Shown here: positions 1 to 6,909 of the stretch, one piece after another
How positions within the stretch are numbered: the stretch's first letter is position 1
How the letters are laid out: each line of letters starts with the position of its first letter
Assembly (NCBI GenBank): GCA_910587765.1
Contig: CAJUNR010000039.1
Span: forward strand, 1-38,516
From: an uncultured Lachnospiraceae bacterium
Lineage (GTDB): Bacteria > Bacillota > Clostridia > Lachnospirales > Lachnospiraceae
Reading direction: 5' to 3'
Length of the DNA stretch: 38,516 nucleotides
The notes under the pieces: model-generated
Told to the model about the DNA's origin: nothing
What the model saw: the letters and a program-made list of their open reading frames with translations, nothing else
Database searches by the model: none
Made by a program: the position numbers and the translations under genes

Positions 1-2
1 AA

Positions 3-146
3 TTAGAAGCAGAATTATGGGAATCAGCTGACCTGCTTCGTGCAGGTTCAAAGCTGACAATCACAACAGTGATGGGGGAGGACAGGCTGGAAGTGGTCTG
101 GAAATTTGGGGATGTTTATAAAAAGATTTTAGGTGAAATGCGGTGA
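3..146 (+). pseudogene. 3' end of a chimeric reading frame (HsdM-like start joined to a recombinase-like tail)
   Basis: The frame is open from the window edge to a TGA at 144-146, so the 5' part lies outside. The first visible residues, LEAELWESADLLRAGSKLT, look like the N-terminal helix of type I restriction methylase subunits (HsdM). At that point a real HsdM continues with a conserved 'PVLGLIFLR' stretch, but here the frame switches to a segment containing DRLEVVWKFGDVYKKIL, which reminds me of the C-terminal strand of large serine recombinases. I infer a deletion fusion of two mobile-element or defence genes. Both family assignments are from memory of short motifs and are tentative; that a coding frame ends here is more secure. 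Confidence 0.4.
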
Positions 147-151
147 GGATA

Positions 152-160
152 TGGTATAAT
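152..160 (+). promoter_or_regulatory. Extended -10 promoter for the metallophosphoesterase gene
   Basis: A TGG-TATAAT extended -10 element (TG at 152-153, TATAAT at 155-160) lies 44 bases before the ATG at 204. No good -35 hexamer is visible, as is common for extended -10 promoters. Transcription would start near 167, directly at the hairpin at 167-184. Confidence 0.5.
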
Positions 161-166
161 TAGGGT

Positions 167-184
167 GCCTGCCGGAAGGCGGGC
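167..184 (+). repeat. Leader hairpin with GGAA tetraloop
   Basis: GCCTGCC (167-173) pairs with GGCGGGC (178-184), with one G-U pair, around a GGAA loop of the GNRA class. There is no T-run after it, so it is not a terminator. It would sit at the very 5' end of the transcript from the 152-160 promoter and could protect the message or affect its translation. Confidence 0.5.
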
Positions 185-203
185 ATCCGGAAGGGATAGT
201 TGC

Positions 204-887
204 ATGATTTACATAACGGGGGATACTCATGGGGAGTTTGGGTGGATTGAGGCTTTCTGCAGGCGGTTCGGGACCTGCAGGGAGGATGTGATGGTTATTC
301 TGGGGGATGCCGGGATTAATTTCAGCGGGGGAATACAGGATATGAGGAAGAAGGAGTTTTTGGTAGTTTTGCCGATTACGGTTTTTGCGATCCATGGGAA
401 CCATGAGCGGAGGCCGCAGGATATTGAAGGATATCAGGAGAAGGTGTGGCATGGCGGCGTGGTGTACCAGGAAGAAGAGTATCCGAGTTTGTTGTTTGCG
501 AAGGACGGGGAAGTGTTTGATTTGGACGGGAAGAAGGCTATTGTCATGGGAGGGACTTATAGTATTGATAAGATGGTCCGGCTTATGTATGGGTGGTGGC
601 CGGATGAGCAGCCTTCGGAGGAGGTTAAGAAGTATGTAGAGATCAGGCTGGACGGGCTGGGGTGGAAGGTGGATGTGGTGTTGAGCCATACGGTTCCGCT
701 GAAATATGAGCCGGTGGAGATGTTTATGGCCGGGGTGGACCAGAGTAGGGTGGATAAGTCTACGGAGGAATGGCTGGACGGGATTGAGGACAGGTTGGAT
801 TATGGGAAGTGGTATTGTGGGCATTATCATACGGAGAAGAAGGTTGATAGGGTGGAGATAATGTTTGAGAATTTTGGGGTGGTTTAG
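204..887 (+). CDS. Metallophosphoesterase (calcineurin-like), mobile-element type
   Basis: A 227-residue protein starting MIYITGDTHGEF. All hallmark metal-binding motifs of the calcineurin-like phosphoesterase fold are visible in order: GDTHG near the N-terminus, ILGDAG, IHGNHE, LSHT and a C-terminal CGHYH. It would hydrolyse phosphomono- or phosphodiesters with two metal ions; the natural substrate is unknown. I choose the ATG at 204 because AAGGGATAG lies just upstream and the first motif begins at residue 5; an in-frame GTG at 165 falls inside the leader hairpin and would add residues before the fold. Close relatives are, to my recollection, common on Firmicute mobile elements. The NACHT gene starts 58 bases downstream on the same strand, so the two may be cotranscribed. 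Confidence 0.85.
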   Translation: MIYITGDTHGEFGWIEAFCRRFGTCREDVMVILGDAGINFSGGIQDMRKKEFLVVLPITVFAIHGNHERRPQDIEGYQEKVWHGGVVYQEEEYPSLLFAKDGEVFDLDGKKAIVMGGTYSIDKMVRLMYGWWPDEQPSEEVKKYVEIRLDGLGWKVDVVLSHTVPLKYEPVEMFMAGVDQSRVDKSTEEWLDGIEDRLDYGKWYCGHYHTEKKVDRVEIMFENFGVV

Positions 888-945
888 CAAATTTTTTATA
901 TATAATTGTTGTTACATATTAAAAATAAGGGTGGAGTTTTCAGAT

Positions 946-3639
946 ATGACGGAAAAGAGGAAACGAGATTTAATTGGGAAATCAGCACTTACAGCTTCTA
1001 CTATTACAGGTATCTTAGGTGCCATTTCGGGTATGCCTGCTGTTCAGGTAATTGCATATTTTCCGGCAATAGTGGAAAAGGTAATTTTAGAACAATGTGA
1101 TAAAAAAGTAAATATTGAAAGAAGCTTACATAGTGATTTGAAATCTGCAATTAATGGGACTTGTATTGAGGTACAGAACAAAATTGAGAGTATTAGCACA
1201 GAGCTTTCAAAGTTTTTTAATACTACTTCAATGAGTATTGTAAAGGATACGAAGTCTATATTTTCATTTAAATCCATGGAAGAATGGATTCGAGGTACAT
1301 TGAAAAAAGAGAAGAAGTGGGAGTGCCCTGAGATTACGGAGAAGGATATGGAAATGATAATTGAACTTTTTCTCGAAAAGTTTGTTGTACAACTTTTGCA
1401 ATATCCTAAATTAGTTTATTTTTTGACCGTGAATGCTGTTTTGGATTTGGAAAAGCGAGTAAGTGATTTGGAAGAGGCAGTGTGGAAGCAACAGGTTCTG
1501 GAGGATGGAGTTTCAACTATTTTGCCGGAGAATATTTGTGGAGATGTTGCAGAATATAAAATGAAATATGAAGAAGTCCTTTTTTTACATAAAAACATGC
1601 CAAAGGAAAAGCAGATTAGCTTAAAAGATATATTCGTAATGCCTTTAGTGACACTGTGTAATAACAATTGGCCTAATATTTTTTCGTATTCAGAGGAAGA
1701 AGCAATAAGAGTAATTCATGATTTTCTTTGTTATAATTCAGTAGATGATAATCCTGTTGATTTTATGTTTGTCGAAGGGCAGGCAGCAATGGGAAAAAGT
1801 AGTTTGGTTTCCTGGTTATCATGGCAGTATTGCTGTCAACCAGAAAAAGCAAAAATATATTTTAATGGGAAACGATTAATTGTAGTTCGGCTCCGAGATT
1901 TGTTGCAAAGACATGATTTCCTTAATATTCAGAGCCCATTGACATATTTAACCGCATATCTTTATGAATCGGAAATAAGTTTAAAGAAGGAAAAGGAGAT
2001 TGAAAAAAAACTTTATAAAGATACTGTTTTGGTATTGGATGGTTTCGATGAACTTTGTATGGTAGAAAGCATCTATGGAGAGGGAAAAAATATTTTTTTT
2101 CATAATATGTATCGTGAATTTTTGAAGTTAAATTGTGCATGTAAAATTATTGTGACTACAAGACCAAATTATTTAAGCGTGGACGGACTAGATTTCCCCA
2201 AAGTCCATATTGAAATAAATGGATTTTCAATTAAAAAACGTAATCTGTGGATGACAAAATATCAAGAAAAAGAACACATATCACCAGAAGTTAAATTGGA
2301 AATTCTTAAAAATCAAGATATGATGTTAGAGTGTTTGCTAGAGTCTCCAATGATGCTATATATGATTATTGCTAAAAAAGTTGAAGTAGGAAGTTCCCTT
2401 AATATGTGGGATTTGTACCATAAAATTTTTTCTGAGGAGATATATGAACGAAATTACGATGAAGACGGATCACATAGCATATGGATATATAAAAAGTATT
2501 TATATGAGTTGACAGCGGAGATTGCCAATGCAGTATGTATGGAAAAAAGATTTTTTATTACTGTGGAAAAATTATTGGAAAGGACCGAGATAAAGAGTCT
2601 TGTAAAAAAAATAACTGGATTGGATGAAATGAGAGGATGTGAGAAGATACAGGATATCTTGGAAGATTGTTTTGGGGTTGCATCTTATTTTAAAATATCA
2701 AAAAAGCAGGATGAAAATGGGCTAAATAAAAATGCCGTTGAATTTTATCATAATAATATTAGAGACTATTTTTATTGTGAGTATATTTGGATGAATCTTC
2801 AAAGAATATATAGAGAAATCATAGATTTAAAATCTGGAATAGTAGAAAAATTTATTTCTGAATATCAGAATATGTTTCAGTATTCAGATTTTTTGGATGC
2901 TGATGTTATAAACGGAGACATTTCAATACCTATTCAGTTTTTTCGAGATAAGGTTTATTACTATAAAGAAAAAAATATTGAAGAAAATTTTTTAAAACAA
3001 GAATTGGATAAGCGTTATTTCAAATATTTTTTTGGGAAGATGCTCCAAACAGGATTTTTATATAATTATGAGTATAGTGCTAATGAAAATATATTGAATT
3101 TAATTGCAAATATTTATTCTGCGGTATTATATATATATCATGCGATTTATCTGCCGTATTTGAAGAATAGTGAAAAAATAGAGCTGTATGAAAAGAAAAA
3201 TATAGAAAATATTAACCGCTGTAATATTTTTAAAGTATTACTTCTTGTTGCACCTGTTAGACAACAGACATATTTAAAATTTGATGGGATGACATTTGAA
3301 AATGTGGATTGTCAAAAGTATAATTTTAGCTATTCTAGTTTTGAAGGATGTACAATGGCAAGAGCTGTTTTTAGAGGATGTAATTTAAATTGTGCAAATT
3401 TATCTCATGCAAATTTAAGTTATGCAAACTTAGAATATACAAACCTATCAAATGCGGATTTACGAGGAACAGATTTGGGAAGAGCAAACCTTCGGAATGC
3501 AGATTTACGAAATGTAAAAATGGATAGAGATACTATATTTGATGGGACAATCTTTGAAGGAACCCAAATAAGTGAAAATCAACTTATGTATATAGGAGAG
3601 AGAAAAGATGGAGAGGTAATTATTTGCACGGAAAATTAG
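946..3639 (+). CDS. NACHT-type STAND NTPase with C-terminal pentapeptide repeats (candidate anti-phage protein)
   Basis: An 897-residue protein, clearly A/T-richer in codon use than the genes after 5374. Order of parts: an N-terminal region with a hydrophobic helix-like stretch (about residues 12-45) and heptad-like helices; a P-loop GQAAMGKSS with K284; a Walker B/NACHT signature LVLDGFDEL (about 362-370) in which D365, D368 and E369 are visible; a TTRP sensor motif (404-407); a long helical middle; and pentapeptide repeats of the A(N/D)L type from about residue 782 to 870. NACHT proteins are nucleotide-dependent oligomerising switches; bacterial ones have been shown to protect against phage. 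By inference the repeats serve as sensor and the N-terminus as effector, possibly at the membrane. I take the ATG at 946 because GGTGGAG lies 10 bases upstream; the longer frame from 865 overlaps the previous gene. Confidence 0.85.
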   Translation: MTEKRKRDLIGKSALTASTITGILGAISGMPAVQVIAYFPAIVEKVILEQCDKKVNIERSLHSDLKSAINGTCIEVQNKIESISTELSKFFNTTSMSIVKDTKSIFSFKSMEEWIRGTLKKEKKWECPEITEKDMEMIIELFLEKFVVQLLQYPKLVYFLTVNAVLDLEKRVSDLEEAVWKQQVLEDGVSTILPENICGDVAEYKMKYEEVLFLHKNMPKEKQISLKDIFVMPLVTLCNNNWPNIFSYSEEEAIRVIHDFLCYNSVDDNPVDFMFVEGQAAMGKSSLVSWLSWQYCCQPEKAKIYFNGKRLIVVRLRDLLQRHDFLNIQSPLTYLTAYLYESEISLKKEKEIEKKLYKDTVLVLDGFDELCMVESIYGEGKNIFFHNMYREFLKLNCACKIIVTTRPNYLSVDGLDFPKVHIEINGFSIKKRNLWMTKYQEKEHISPEVKLEILKNQDMMLECLLESPMMLYMIIAKKVEVGSSLNMWDLYHKIFSEEIYERNYDEDGSHSIWIYKKYLYELTAEIANAVCMEKRFFITVEKLLERTEIKSLVKKITGLDEMRGCEKIQDILEDCFGVASYFKISKKQDENGLNKNAVEFYHNNIRDYFYCEYIWMNLQRIYREIIDLKSGIVEKFISEYQNMFQYSDFLDADVINGDISIPIQFFRDKVYYYKEKNIEENFLKQELDKRYFKYFFGKMLQTGFLYNYEYSANENILNLIANIYSAVLYIYHAIYLPYLKNSEKIELYEKKNIENINRCNIFKVLLLVAPVRQQTYLKFDGMTFENVDCQKYNFSYSSFEGCTMARAVFRGCNLNCANLSHANLSYANLEYTNLSNADLRGTDLGRANLRNADLRNVKMDRDTIFDGTIFEGTQISENQLMYIGERKDGEVIICTEN

Positions 3640-3668
3640 AAATATTTTTTGTCCCATACTTGACATAA

Positions 3669-3884
3669 GCTGACGGAAATGGCAGAACCGGAAGGCTGCT
3701 TGTAAATTTGGAATTGATGAAAGCAGGATATCCGCCAATTGATATTAAATTTGCAGATCGGATTTCGTATTACAATGCATTTGACGAATACCATGTAAAG
3801 CATAATCTTGGTGCAATGGAAAAGCTGTTTGCGGGTTATGTGAATGCAAGGCTGGACAGTTACTTGATGATGTTGGAAAAATAA
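3669..3884 (+). pseudogene. C-terminal remnant of a Fic/DOC-family protein
   Basis: Reading from 3669 gives ADGNGRTGRLLVNLELMKAG and continues to a TAA at 3882-3884, about 71 codons. The ADGNGRTGR run is the second half of the Fic active-site motif HPFxxGNGRxxR, and the rest resembles the usual helical C-terminus of Firmicute Fic proteins. The catalytic His-Pro-Phe and everything before it are gone: the codon directly before the fragment (3666-3668) is a TAA stop, 26 bases after the end of the NACHT gene. Intact Fic enzymes AMPylate or otherwise modify target proteins and are often toxins; this copy cannot work. The break suggests that the NACHT segment or a deletion replaced the front of fic. 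Confidence 0.75.
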
Positions 3885-4052
3885 CTGTATGAGGAAGGAA
3901 TTTCAGGGATTAACAATGGTAACCTTGCATTTGTTATTATTCCATGGGTAATTAAAAATCCGTATAATATAACTTTGGATATGTATTCTATAAAAGATAA
4001 ATTTGATCCAAGTGATTATACATTATATATGAGAAGGATTCAGAAAAAATGA
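3885..4052 (+). pseudogene. Orphan C-terminal coding fragment, family not recognised
   Basis: In the same frame as the Fic remnant and directly after its stop, the sequence stays open for 55 codons and ends at a TGA (4050-4052). It contains LAFVIIPWVIKNPYNITLD and ends in MRRIQKK. It has no start codon with a ribosome site, so I read it as the 3' end of a truncated gene. Its position before a probable immunity-type gene would fit a toxin or second immunity remnant, but this is only context; I do not recognise the family. Confidence 0.35.
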
Positions 4053-4170
4053 TTTAGTGTTTTCAAGGGTTAGCGTATATTTTAATGAAAAAAACTTCCA
4101 GTTTGTCGAATTGACAGCCTTTCATTACTATTTGTGCCGCCAACTGAAAGGCGGCGGAATGGAGATTTGT

Positions 4171-4782
4171 ATGAAGGAATTTTTTGAAAGCATAGAACCA
4201 AAGATTTATAAAGCTATAAAAAAAGATGTGAAGTACATTCTCAAAAAAATTGGCAACGAAAAGATTTATTCGATTGCGCTTGTAACAGATGAGGATTGCG
4301 TTTCCTTATACCTTGCTGCGAATACTTCTGAATTTTTAAGAAAGAAAGATTTGGATATTCTGAAATTTATGAAACAATACCTATCAGAAGATGAGATTAG
4401 AGGGGTTGAAAATGGTTCTTATAGCCTTACAAGATGGATTCCGGCTGAATGGGGATATTCAGATGGAAAAAATAGTGGTTTGACAAAAATCAGCCGTTTG
4501 TTATTTGAACAAGGAGTATACCTTAATCCAACTGAATATGAAATGAATAAGCATTTGTTTTTTGAAACAATAACTTCTGTGTTGAAAAGGTTAATTAAAG
4601 AAAATGTGTTTGGCAGTTATACAAATGATATTACATTTTTTATTACCTTATCTGATGGTGATGGAATTTATGAAATCGAAAACTATTCGGCACAGCAGTT
4701 AAATTCGGCTAAAGTATATGAAAAGTTTTTACATCGTCATAAAAAGAACCGTTTGACGACTGACAGCCCATCAAAAAACTAA
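4171..4782 (+). CDS. DUF4303-like protein, possible immunity protein
   Basis: A 203-residue soluble protein beginning MKEFFESIEPKIYKAIKKD. The N-terminal helix, the following IYSIALVTDEDCVSLYLAANT strand pattern and the RWIPAEWGY segment resemble DUF4303, a family found in polymorphic-toxin neighbourhoods and proposed to act as immunity or housekeeping partners. No catalytic motif is evident. I prefer the ATG at 4171, with TGGAG six bases upstream; an ATG at 4159 after GGCGG is the alternative, and the frame is open back to 4057. Codon use is A/T-rich like the NACHT gene. No matching toxin gene is seen nearby apart from the fragments before it. Confidence 0.6.
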   Translation: MKEFFESIEPKIYKAIKKDVKYILKKIGNEKIYSIALVTDEDCVSLYLAANTSEFLRKKDLDILKFMKQYLSEDEIRGVENGSYSLTRWIPAEWGYSDGKNSGLTKISRLLFEQGVYLNPTEYEMNKHLFFETITSVLKRLIKENVFGSYTNDITFFITLSDGDGIYEIENYSAQQLNSAKVYEKFLHRHKKNRLTTDSPSKN

Positions 4783-4810
4783 ATATTTGCCGCCCACCAG
4801 CGGCACACCC

Positions 4811-4849
4811 AAGCAGGAAATCCCAGAAAGGTATCCTGCTTTTTCTTTT
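4811..4849 (+). terminator. Terminator-like hairpin after the DUF4303-like gene
   Basis: AAGCAGGA (4811-4818) pairs with TCCTGCTT (4834-4841) across a 15-base loop and runs into TTTTCTTTT. It lies 29 bases after the stop of the DUF4303-like gene. Because a relaxase start follows, part of this dyad could instead belong to an old transfer-origin region. Confidence 0.45.
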
Positions 4850-4879
4850 GCCCAATCCGGGAGAAAGGAGGACGCATAC

Positions 4880-5053
4880 TTGCCATGCCCGCATTGCAAA
4901 ATCACCATCATTAAGCGGAGCAAGGGGGACGGGAATCCTCACGCCCACATCCTGCTCACCATGCGGGCGATGGATGAAAAAGGAAAATTGCGGATTTCGG
5001 AGTTCTGCGGGCTGACTTTGCGGGACGTTGACCTGGAAATTTTATATATTTGA
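4880..5053 (+). pseudogene. In-frame mosaic of MobA/MobL relaxase pieces and a tyrosine recombinase piece
   Basis: AAAGGAGG (4864-4871) followed by a TTG at 4880 is a complete translation start. The product is 57 residues. It begins PCPHCKITIIKRSKGDG, which matches the extreme N-terminus of MobA/MobL-type relaxases, then jumps to NPHAHILLTMRAMDEKGK, a motif that sits well inside such relaxases (the HxH metal site), and then to LRISEFCGLTLRDVDLE, the conserved N-terminal part of the catalytic domain of Tn916-like tyrosine integrases (the R of the RHR triad). It then ends at 5053. At least two deletions or recombinations kept the frame open. No nicking or integrase activity is possible from this product. 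It marks the remains of an integrative or mobilisable element. Confidence 0.75.
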
Positions 5054-5162
5054 GTAAGAGTAATATGAATTTCATGGGAAATTATTTTGATAGGATTTCG
5101 CTTTTGACCGAATGGAGGGAATACCCCGATAATTTTAGAATGCTACCTTTTTGCCCGACCTA

Positions 5163-5191
5163 TTTCAAAAAATCTCGGACTATGCTAAAAT
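5163..5191 (+). promoter_or_regulatory. Possible extended -10 promoter upstream of the phosphatase operon
   Basis: TGC-TAAAAT (5183-5191) forms an extended -10; a weak TTTCAA lies 17 bases before it (5163-5168). It is about 180 bases before the TTG start at 5374 and would transcribe the repeat region. I found no better promoter closer to the gene. Confidence 0.3.
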
Positions 5192-5197
5192 AGAGGA

Positions 5198-5236
5198 GTA
5201 GTAAAATATCTCAATTCCTACTACGTTTTTACTACG
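5198..5236. repeat. ACTACG direct repeats with an inverted partner
   Basis: CTACTACG (5218-5225) and TTACTACG (5229-5236) are direct repeats, and GTAGTAAAA (5198-5206) is the exact reverse complement of TTTTACTAC (5227-5235). Short repeated sites like these are typical arm-type binding sites of tyrosine integrases, but no biochemical assignment can be made from sequence alone. Confidence 0.5.
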
Positions 5237-5251
5237 ATTGACGGCTTCAAC

Positions 5252-5344
5252 TTGCCACATTTTGCCCCGTTTTGCTCATTCTGTGATTTTTTTGACAATT
5301 TTTTCGAAAAAATAAACCTCGCAAAACGTGCCAAAACACGGCAA
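5252..5344. repeat. 24-base imperfect inverted repeats flanking a palindrome
   Basis: The sequence at 5252-5275 and the reverse complement of 5321-5344 agree at 19 of 24 positions, including an 8-base identical end CGTTTTGC. The 45-base spacer contains the perfect palindrome ATTTTTTCGAAAAAAT at 5298-5313. The right copy ends 29 bases before the TTG start of the phosphatase gene. It may be an integrase or resolvase site, or an operator. Confidence 0.55.
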
Positions 5345-5373
5345 ATCAACGCATTTCAGGAGGGATTTTTATT

Positions 5374-5838
5374 TTGATTAAGATACTTTTTATCTGCCAC
5401 GGCAACATCTGTCGCAGTCCCATGGCAGAATACGTCATGAAAGACCTGGCAGCAAAGAGCGGCCTGTCCGACTGCTTTTACATTGATTCCGCGGCCACCA
5501 GCACCGAGGAGATCGGCAGCCGGGTGCACCGCGGTACGCGCGGGAAGCTGAACGAGGCCGGGATTTACTGCGGAGATCACCGCGCCCGGAAGATGACGCG
5601 GGCGGACTATGAGGAATACGACTATCTGATCGGCATGGATTCCTGGAATCTTCGCAATATGGAACGGATCGTGGGAAAGGATCCGGAAGGGAAGCTTCAT
5701 CTTCTTCTGGATTTCGCGGAGTCGCCGAGAGAGATTGCAGATCCATGGTATACCGGTAATTTTGATGAGACGTACGAGGATATAAGAGAAGGCTGCGAAG
5801 CGCTTCTGACTTATTTAAAGGAGAACGAACTGTCATGA
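5374..5838 (+). CDS. Low-molecular-weight protein-tyrosine phosphatase
   Basis: A 154-residue protein with the CX5R(S) phosphate loop CHGNICRS at the N-terminus (nucleophile Cys8, Arg14) and the general-acid loop DPWYTGNFDETY (Asp123) near the C-terminus, both in the standard places for this family. It dephosphorylates phosphotyrosine (or phosphoarginine) in cytosolic proteins. The start is a TTG nine bases after AGGAGGG (5358-5364). Its stop overlaps the ATG of the next gene by four bases (ATGA at 5835-5838), so it heads a tight operon with the YhaO/YhaN-like pair. It is the first gene with the G/C-rich codon use of the chromosome proper, directly beside the decayed island. Confidence 0.93.
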   Translation: MIKILFICHGNICRSPMAEYVMKDLAAKSGLSDCFYIDSAATSTEEIGSRVHRGTRGKLNEAGIYCGDHRARKMTRADYEEYDYLIGMDSWNLRNMERIVGKDPEGKLHLLLDFAESPREIADPWYTGNFDETYEDIREGCEALLTYLKENELS

Positions 5839-6908
5839 AGATCATTCATTGTGCGGATCTGCACCTGGATTCCCGGATGGAGTCCGGGCTTCCGGCGGAA
5901 AAGGCGCGGGAGCGCCGTCTGGAGCTTCTGCGCACGTTTACCCGGATGGTGGAGCGGGCGCAGGAGCAGCGGGCAGAAGCGATTCTGCTCTGCGGAGATC
6001 TGTTTGATGCCAGGACCATCTCCGCCCGTGCGGGGAACTGTGTGATGGATGCGGTGGCGGAGCATCCGGGGATTACGTTCTATTATCTGCAGGGGAACCA
6101 TGATCAGAACAGCTTTCTTACGGAGAGCAGATGCCTGCCGGAGAACCTGAAGACGTTCGGCGCGGACTGGACTTCTTATGAGCAGGGCGAAGTGACCATC
6201 ACGGGGGCGGAACTGTCGGAGGTGACGGAGGAGGGGCTGATGGATCGGCTGTCGCTGGACGGCGGCCGGCTCAACATCGTGATGCTCCATGGGATGGCGA
6301 CAGAGTACGGCCTCAGGGAGCAGTCGGACGCCTTTTCCCTGCGCGCGCTGAAGGGACGGGGAATTGATTATCTGGCGCTGGGGCATGTGCATCGTTTCGG
6401 CGCCGGACCGCTCGATGAGAGAGGGGTCTGGTGTTACAGCGGCTGTCTGGAAGGCCGCGGATTTGACGAGTGCGGAGAGAAAGGATACGTGGAGCTTGAG
6501 GTGCACGGCGGAAAAATCCGTTCTTCCTTTGTCCCGTTTGCCCAGAGGACGCTGCATGAAGTGCCGGTCGATATCACGGAGATGATGACGCAGGAAGAGA
6601 TCCAGCGAAAAGTCCGGCGGGAATTAGAAAACATTCCTTCAAAGGACTTGGTGAAAGTCCGGCTGACCGGACGTGTGCGCCCGGAGGCGGAGAGAGATCC
6701 GGCGTGGCTGCAGAAATGGCTGGAAAACGAGTACTATTTTCTGAAGGTGAAAGACGAGACGTCCTGCCTGATCCGTCCGGAGGAATATCGGTATGACGTG
6801 TCTCTGAAAGGAGAATTTGTCCGTCTGGTGCTGGCGTCGGATCTGACGGATGAGGAGAAGGAAGAGATTTTGTGCAGGGGGATCCATGCACTGGCGGGAG
6901 AGGAATAA
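5835..6908 (+). CDS. SbcD/YhaO-like DNA repair exonuclease
   Basis: A 357-residue metallophosphoesterase. Motifs in order: CADLHLD (residues 6-12), LLCGDLFD (about 52-59), LQGNHDQ (about 85-91), VMLHG and LGHVH, which together make the two-metal site of Mre11/SbcD nucleases. The part after about residue 230 is the capping and partner-binding region. It probably degrades or processes DNA ends together with the ATPase encoded one base downstream. It is translationally coupled to the phosphatase through the ATGA overlap. The length fits YhaO-type proteins of Firmicutes; which DNA substrates it takes cannot be read from the sequence. Confidence 0.9.
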   Translation: MKIIHCADLHLDSRMESGLPAEKARERRLELLRTFTRMVERAQEQRAEAILLCGDLFDARTISARAGNCVMDAVAEHPGITFYYLQGNHDQNSFLTESRCLPENLKTFGADWTSYEQGEVTITGAELSEVTEEGLMDRLSLDGGRLNIVMLHGMATEYGLREQSDAFSLRALKGRGIDYLALGHVHRFGAGPLDERGVWCYSGCLEGRGFDECGEKGYVELEVHGGKIRSSFVPFAQRTLHEVPVDITEMMTQEEIQRKVRRELENIPSKDLVKVRLTGRVRPEAERDPAWLQKWLENEYYFLKVKDETSCLIRPEEYRYDVSLKGEFVRLVLASDLTDEEKEEILCRGIHALAGEE

Positions 6909-6909
6909 G

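Larger units (their letters stand above)
5054..5373. other. Gene-free stretch of repeats at the right edge of the decayed element
   Basis: No gene is supported in these 320 bases. The stretch holds an A/T-rich part, repeated ACTACG units (5198-5236), a pair of 24-base imperfect inverted repeats (5252-5275 and 5321-5344), a 16-base perfect palindrome (5298-5313), and the ribosome site of the following phosphatase gene (AGGAGGG at 5358-5364). Base composition changes from A/T-rich to G/C-rich at its right end. I infer that this is a former attachment end of the element whose integrase fragment stops at 5053. Confidence 0.5.

Noticed and set aside
865..945. Extension of the NACHT frame back to 865
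   Set aside because: It overlaps the end of the metallophosphoesterase gene and lacks a ribosome site, while the ATG at 946 has GGTGGAG upstream.
5292..5320. A promoter starting from TTGACA at 5292-5297
   Set aside because: The -35 is perfect, but no -10 like hexamer occurs 16 to 18 bases downstream (the sequence there is AAACCTCG).
5198..5344. A CRISPR array reading of the repeats
   Set aside because: The repeats are few, unequal, partly inverted and not regularly spaced, and there are no cas genes in the window.
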